From Euclidia mi (lineage: Eukaryota > Arthropoda > Insecta > Lepidoptera > Erebidae), in the NCBI GenBank assembly GCA_944739405.2, contig OX123188.2, forward strand, positions 63,879,251 through 63,943,250: a stretch of DNA of 64,000 nt, read 5' to 3'. This document shows positions 58,638 to 64,000 of this stretch, one piece after another (the first letter of the stretch is position 1; each line of letters begins with the position of its first letter). The notes under the pieces were generated by a model. The model saw nothing but the letters and a program-made list of their open reading frames with translations. It had not been told where the DNA came from and did not search any database. The position numbers were made by a program, and so were the translations under genes.

Positions 58638-60165
58638 CCCTTAACTTGACGGCGTACATCCCACTGTACATACATTTAAGAAAAAAAAAACTCCTTACTT
58701 ATGGAAAACAAATTCGATCCGTTTTTAATTAATATATTTTCAAATATTCTAGAAATGGTAGAAAATGATTTCACTGTGACAACACTATAAAACACATGTC
58801 AAAATTAAAATGGTTGCATAGCAACAAGCTGTACGTGTGACACGAGTAAGTTTTTTATTTTGTATTTAAGTTTTTTACTCTAAACGTGTTAATATTTTAT
58901 CTTTGTTTTTACGTACAGAATATTCATTATTCAATAAGTGCATTTTTATATAGCTACCTACATACTAACTCATGCCTTTGACTGTTATAAATATATGTAC
59001 ATTGCACTGCACGCTGCCAATGACACGCTAAAGTACTCACCGTAAACTATGGTAACCACACTGTACATTGCCAGGTTTACGAAGTATTTCTGTTATGTTA
59101 TTTTTGTTATGTTTTGGTCGTAAGGTGTATGTTTCAGCTTTTTTTTCTCTGTTTGCCTGCAGAATTTAAATCTAACTCGCTCGCATAAGATTTTGGCTTT
59201 GGTTCCTACATAAAATGCATGCTCTGAGGATAGTGCTACGTCCGATGAAGAAACAAATGTCTATATACCACCTTCTCCAGATACCTCTGATCCACCATCG
59301 CTAGCATCTTCGCTTGAAGCTCTCGATTTACTAGATACCTAGTTGGCTAACTGCAACAAAGAACAGAATGAAGTCTCTTTATGTGTACCTACCACTAACT
59401 CCAACATTCAATGAAGTTTTTCTATCACCGAATACGACCAACTACAACATTGTACCTACGTTGAACTCTATATAGTCTTTACCAACCCCTACCTTTGAAC
59501 AACCATCTCCTCAGCCTGGTACCAGCCGACAGCAGCAGCCACTTACCAAACAAAGAATGCAGTGACCATTGACATATATATTACGCAGTGACCAAAAAAG
59601 TAAAGTTTAGAAATTTGTTCTAGATTATCACTGGTCTAAAGCAGTATTTCGTCACTGCCGATATCGGACTGCCTCCGTAGTCCAGTGGATTGCGTATGCG
59701 ACTGCTGATCGGAGGTCCCGTGTTCGATTCCCGGGTCAGGCAAAAGTGTTACTGGGTTTTTCCGAATTCTCAGTAGCAGTGGTGATGTACCCGGTAACGG
59801 CAATAGGCTCGCCCCCCTATTACGTGGGACCTAAAAATTTATGGCAAAATGTGGGTGTAATGCTGCTAATGTTTCACCTCTGCCTACCCCTTCGGGGATA
59901 CAGGCGTGAGACTGCAAATATATAATTAATATTAAAAATGTATTTCATTATCAACCTAGCAATGTGCATCACAATGTACAAATAATACAATGTCAACATT
60001 TCGACATACTTGGCAGTGTGCATTGTGATATACATAGGTTTTCTCGAAATCTAGGATATCTAGATTTTTTTAATAAATTTTTTCGTGTCCTTTAATCATA
60101 ATTAAGGCCAAATATATCGATAAAGCACATATTTTTATGTTTTTTATATCCTGCCAAGTTAAGGG
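58638..60165 (+). mobile_element. piggyBac-like element, TTAA target duplication
   Basis: Ends CCCTTAACTTG and CAAGTTAAGGG are exact inverted repeats, flanked by TTAA at 58634-58637 and 60166-60169. Removing the element and one TTAA rejoins the RTE protein (…LEDVF then KTLD…) in one frame. Inside, 59226-59342 reads as a short acidic frame (EDSATSDEETNVYIPPSPD…) like the start of piggyBac transposases, ending in a stop; the catalytic part is gone. It carries a SINE-A at 59669. Confidence 0.9.
59669..59912 (+). mobile_element. SINE-A, head type 1, inside the piggyBac-like element
   Basis: Head TCCGTAGTCCAGTGGATTGC, B box GTTCGATTCCCGGG, body with CGGTAACGGCAATAGGCTCG, tail CACCTCTGCCTACCCCTTCG then GGGATACAGGCGTGAG. 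Confidence 0.92.
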
Positions 60166-61107
60166 TTAAGACGCTGGACTGAGCTGGACGGGGCATAAAC
60201 ATTAATGGCGAGTACATAATATCCCACCTTCGGTTTGCCGACGGTATCGTCATCGTGAGAGAGAGCCTGGAAGAGCTGAGCGAGATGCTGCACAGCTTGA
60301 ATGAAGCCTCTCGACGGGTCGGCCTCGGCATGAAATTGGATAAAACCAAGATTATGTTCAACGAACACATTGTGCCGGGACCGGTTTATGTCGACGGATC
60401 GATGTTCGAAGTTGTTCAAGAGTATGTCTACCTTGGGCAAGTAGTCCAGCTTGGTAGAAACAACTTCGAGAAAGAAATCGATCGCAGGATCCAGTTGGGT
60501 TGGGCAGCGATTTGCTAGCTACGTCGAGTTTTCTCTTCGCCCCTACCGCAATGCCTGAAGACCAAAGTTTTCAACCAATGCGTCCTACGTGTTATGGTAC
60601 GTACGGTGCCTAGACGTGGACACTCACAGTGGGACTAGTCCACAAACTAAAAGCCACGCAGCGAGCTATGGAACGGGCTATGCTTGGCGTCTCTTTGAAG
60701 GATAAAATCCAAAATGAAGTTATCCGACAACGAGCCAAAATTACCGACATAGCTCACAGAATCAGTAAGCTCAAGTGGCAGTGAGCTGGTCATATCTGTA
60801 GAAGGACTGATTGCCGATGGAGCAATCCTAGAGTGGGGACCACGCCTCGGCAAGCGTAAGGTAGGGTGGCCCCCGGCTAGATGGGCCTACGACCTGAAAA
60901 AGGTGGCTGGGACAGACTGGATGCGGAAGGCTGAGGACCGTGTACTGTGGCGCTTGTTGGGAGATGCCTATGTCCAGCAGTGATTGATTGATTGAAGTAA
61001 ATTTTAATTCACTGCTTTAGTGACAAAAATGAGTGGCCTATTACAAACTGGTGTAATTAAGCAATTCGAGTGCAAATGGAACAACTTGAAAAATTAATTA
61101 GTTAGAC

Positions 61108-61173
61108 CAAATATCCTAGCAATGGGCAAATCAATATAGGTAAATATTGATTTGCCCATTGCTAGGATATTTG
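61108..61173. repeat. Perfect 30-bp inverted repeat
   Basis: CAAATATCCTAGCAATGGGC and the next 10 bases (61108-61137) are exactly mirrored at 61144-61173 around the loop AGGTAA. It lies inside the hAT-like element. Confidence 0.95.
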
Positions 61174-61204
61174 AAGGTACTACTAACTTTCCTTCATGAC
61201 AGAC

Positions 61205-61435
61205 GTAAATGTTCAACTGGGACCGATAGCTTAACGTGCTCTCTGAGGTATGAGACAAGCTATAATTAACTATTAATTACGCACATAGGTTCTATAACAA
61301 TTTTAAATGAATTTCGAAAAGTCATTGATGATCGCAAGGATTCATACCCGAGACCTTCCGAATTGCAGTCTGTTAGTCCCGCCACTGGGCTATCAGAGCC
61401 TTGTAGAAATGACTGAGATATTATCACTAAAACTT
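61205..61435 (-). mobile_element. SINE-B head part, minus strand
   Basis: The minus strand has CTCTGATAGCCCAGTGGCGG (A-box region), TCGGGTATGAATCCTTGCG in place of the B box, CCTATGTGCGTAATTAATAG and CTCAGAGAGCACGTTAAGCT. It lies inside the hAT-like element. Confidence 0.75.
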
Positions 61436-62195
61436 ATTGAACATGAATAAAGAGTTATAAATATACATTTTGGCAGCTAGGTAATTATTTTATAACAGGT
61501 AGGTAAATCAAGAAGGCCTGTCTATCATGAAATGAAATAAAACTAAATAACAAAAACTACTAGATACGGATCAATATCGGTAGTTAATTACTGGTAAAAT
61601 GGTAACGACGAATACTCGCAATATTACCATATTTGGCGCGCTGGACGCACTCAACGCAATACCGCAGACTTATTATTTATTGTTTATTGTTCTTAATACT
61701 CACATGCACGGGTAATAGCGCGCTTCGAGTTATCGATTTTGAAAAAGTAATATAAATTAAATTCATTGGTAATGATTACTTGAAGCAATGTCGTAAATAT
61801 CGAAAATCCCGGTATTTACAAATCTAATATCGATATTTTCTGGCACAATATTTTGTCCGATATTCCGATATTTTCGATATTCGATATTCCGATATTCATG
61901 CCCTACTACCTATACCTATAAATCACTGTTTCCATTATCGCTTTCAAACGTATAAATTCCTTAACTTCGTGTTTTTTTATGTAGGTACAGGTATAAGAAA
62001 TAGACATACATGGTGTCAAAAGACCAATCACGGCAATCACCAAGCCGAGGTCTACTCGTTTTGCACATCATGCTAAGTCATACTAAGCAAAATAATACAT
62101 GGGACATGAAAAAATATTAGACTTAGACATTTGTCTATATTTTTTAAGCGTTAATTCCCCTGGTTTATAAAGGCCTTGCCACACGGCACAATTTT

Positions 62196-62282
62196 ACCAC
62201 TGATAAAATTTTCGGACGTGTCCAAAAATTTTTAACATTTTTATGGAAATAAACATATTTGAGTTTGAGTTTGAGTTTGACC
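62196..62282 (+). mobile_element. LINE 3' tail with (TTTGAG)n
   Basis: ATGGAAATAAACATATTTGA followed by a short TTTGAG repeat, in the spacer of the outer foldback. The same word is found near 18102. The parent LINE is not otherwise present. Confidence 0.5.
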
Positions 62283-63067
62283 CCGGGCTCTGGGACGATG
62301 ACGGCCAGTAGATAGGTATATGATTCATGGAGTGTCAATGCTGGAATTGTCTAACAAATGTTCAGCATACATAAAGTAGCTATGGAATAAAATTCTTATC
62401 GGCTTCAACAGTAGCAAACACATTAAATTAAAATGTATTTAAGTATGTTTGCCACTGCAAAAGATAACAATGTTTTGTTATTATTTATATAATAACGTTA
62501 TATCACGTTGTGATATGCTTCCTTGTCATAGTCAAAGCTATGCGAGCAATTATTTGTATGATTATTATGTAGTTACCCTGATTGTGTGATATTATACCTA
62601 TCAAACATTAAACCCCAGCGCAGATGATTCTTAAGTAACTTAGTGGATAGTGAAACCTAGACTATTCACGGCGTAAAAAGACCATTAACGAAAATAAAAA
62701 TGCCATTTTGTTTGGTACCAATCACACAGCGGCTTATAAACCAGGGAAATTAAGGCTTAAAAAAATTAGACTTAGACAAATGTCAAAGTCAATTTTTTTT
62801 TCAAGTCCCATGTATAATTTTGGTTAGTATGACTTGGCATAATGTGCAAAACGAGTAGACCTCGGCTTGGTGATTGGTCTTTTCACACCATGTATGTCTA
62901 TTTCTTATACCTATACTTACATTAAAGAAAAAACACGAATTGAAAGCGCTAATGGAAACAGTGATTTATAGGTATAGGTAGCTCTTATTAACATTCACTG
63001 CACTGAAAAACATGATAAAGAATGCACATGATGTAATGGTGCATGTTATAGATAATAGAGAATACTA

Positions 63068-64000
63068 TCTAGGTGTTTTACTGATAATGTATGATAACTA
63101 TGTCTAGTTGTATGTTTATGATAGTGGGAACAAATATAGGTTAAGTGGGCACTCGATGAGAGTAATATATTCACAGATAACATCACAAAATTGCAATTGA
63201 TAGAACTACTTACATGCTGCTGATTGTTTTAGGTATATAAATCATGTACTTACCTGCATTTCTTAGCTAGAATCACTTAAAATGTTTGTGGTAAAAAAAA
63301 ACGATTAGTGTCCGAGACTTAAGAACTGAGCAAATATGAAAGATAGAGCCTAATTCTTACTGTTAAAGTAAACCTAGCTATACTAAAAACCTACAAATCT
63401 GGTCCATTCCTATACGCAAACGAAGTAGATACGTTTGAAAAACTTAAATGTTAACATCTTTTAGAAAGAAGAGCCCTTTTCAAAGAGTCGATATTATTAA
63501 TCATTTTGAGTCCTTGAGGATTGTCTTAACTGTGCCATGTTTTGTTACACTCCTTATAAAGTAATTTGTAATTGGCGAGCTTGCAATAACGCTACAAAAT
63601 GTAGAAAAACATAGGTATTATCATACACTTTCAGTCATACTTTACGAGTAAAAGCCACGAACAATATTTTCAGGGGTAAGCTAATATTCTGTCTTAACTG
63701 GCTAGACCAGAAAACAGACCTCGGACTTTAAACAAAAGGTCTTGGATGCAATTCTTGCAATCGAGATGATAACTATACTTTAAGGGGTAAGAGTTTAGGA
63801 GTAAGGCGATAAAGAGAATGAGCTAGACTCAGCTAGAGACGTCTGAAATCATAAGCAGTATTTTTTTTTCAACTTAGAACTTAGAGCTTGCATTTAGTGC
63901 TCTTCCTCCGATAGAGTTATTGTTAAGTCTATCAAACACAGACTAGTATCGAATCTTAAAGATATATATGTGTATCTTATCTACTAAGACATTATAATTA
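63068..64000. other. AT-rich stretch to the window end
   Basis: No exon or gene recognised. A scrap of SINE-B 3' end lies at about 63670-63770 (CTAATATTCTGTCTTAACTG, AGACCTCGGACTTTAAA). Confidence 0.55.

Larger units (their letters stand above)
57640..60992 (+). pseudogene. RTE-type LINE, 5' truncated and split
   Basis: Broken frames carry typical RTE ORF2 blocks in order: NRGTKVFARQLG near 57785, RAQLTRHYTEDFPD near 57961, LKQLKNNK..GDDGITTELLKAGG near 58030-58097, VLFFKKGDK near 58186, TNRLARKLDDFQPPE near 58297, GFRKGYS near 58349, RIDWRYIEVLRCL near 58476, LFTNALEDV near 58608, then after the piggyBac-like insertion HLRFADG (60225-60245), LDKTKIM near 60337, EYVYLGQ near 60420 and the ending GRP..RWAYDLKKVAG. 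It finishes with CCAGCAGTGATTGATTGATT, an RTE-style short-repeat tail. The catalytic FADD is FADG here. Not functional. Confidence 0.9.
57382..61905. mobile_element. hAT-like transposon, 8-bp target duplication CTACCTAT
   Basis: The left end TAGGGGTCGCAATATCGG and the mirrored right end TAGGGCATGAATATCGG form imperfect inverted repeats. CTACCTAT is found at 57374-57381 and again at 61906-61913, and the undisturbed right arm of the foldback shows the site without duplication. Both ends are packed with CGATATT/AATATCG words. An 8-bp duplication with TAGGG/CAGGG-type ends fits hAT. No transposase is visible; the interior is occupied by an RTE LINE, a hairpin and a SINE-B. Confidence 0.82.
57288..63067. 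mobile_element. Outer foldback element, split by a hAT-like insertion
   Basis: The left arm is in two parts (57288-57381 and 61906 to about 62180) and is mirrored by the continuous right arm (about 62735-63067). Paired words include TAGTATTCTCTATTATCTAT with its complement ending at 63067, and CCTATAAATCACTGTTTCCA with its complement near 62960. Without the insertion it would be about 1.25 kb with arms of about 330 bp. The arms include inverted copies of the element also present at 51888-52254. No coding content. Confidence 0.8.

Noticed and set aside
55000..64000. Exons 3-6 of CRYL1 copy 2
   Set aside because: I looked for the PENLELK, HPVNPPYY and GLGMRYAF coding words and found none. Only repeats are present, so those exons are taken to lie beyond the window.

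Overview
The window reads as nuclear DNA of an insect, almost certainly a moth or butterfly. It has intron-split genes with GT/AG boundaries, an arthropod TATA/initiator style, an AT-rich background, a yellow-family gene, CRYL1-like genes, and a dense load of tRNA-derived SINEs, RTE and Jockey-type LINEs, piggyBac-like, hAT-like, Harbinger-like and Helitron-like elements. No bacterial or organellar feature is present.

The genes all lie on the + strand. (1) 6766-12655: a four-exon gene for a secreted 856-residue low-complexity protein with a Val-Pro repeat C-terminus. (2) 31121-39698: a seven-exon yellow/MRJP family gene of 408 residues. A TATA box plus a strong splice donor at 24594-24721 may be its remote non-coding first exon. 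(3) 45641-49093: a CRYL1 (lambda-crystallin, L-gulonate 3-dehydrogenase) copy that looks like a decaying pseudogene. (4) 52886-54798: the first two exons of a second, apparently intact CRYL1 copy that continues beyond the window.

The rest is mostly mobile DNA. The left edge (1-2600) is the end of a Jockey-superfamily LINE ORF2 with intact YADD, followed by a 61-bp minisatellite. A Helitron-like element (14893-17522) carries internal repeat units plus later MITE, SINE and LINE pieces. At 18774-19808 there are two direct copies of a GC-rich repeat. A 1.47-kb element at 28534-30003 has 20-bp terminal inverted repeats and about a dozen GCGTCCA-type motifs, and I do not recognise it. The right end (57288-63067) is a clear nest: a foldback element was entered by a hAT-like element (8-bp duplication CTACCTAT), which holds an RTE LINE, which was split by a piggyBac-like element (TTAA duplication), which holds a SINE.

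Several long, near-perfect hairpins are spread across the window. One of them sits just before a CTAG-T sequence, as at a Helitron 3' end. The genes do not form an operon or shared pathway. The only functional link visible is the tandem CRYL1 duplication.
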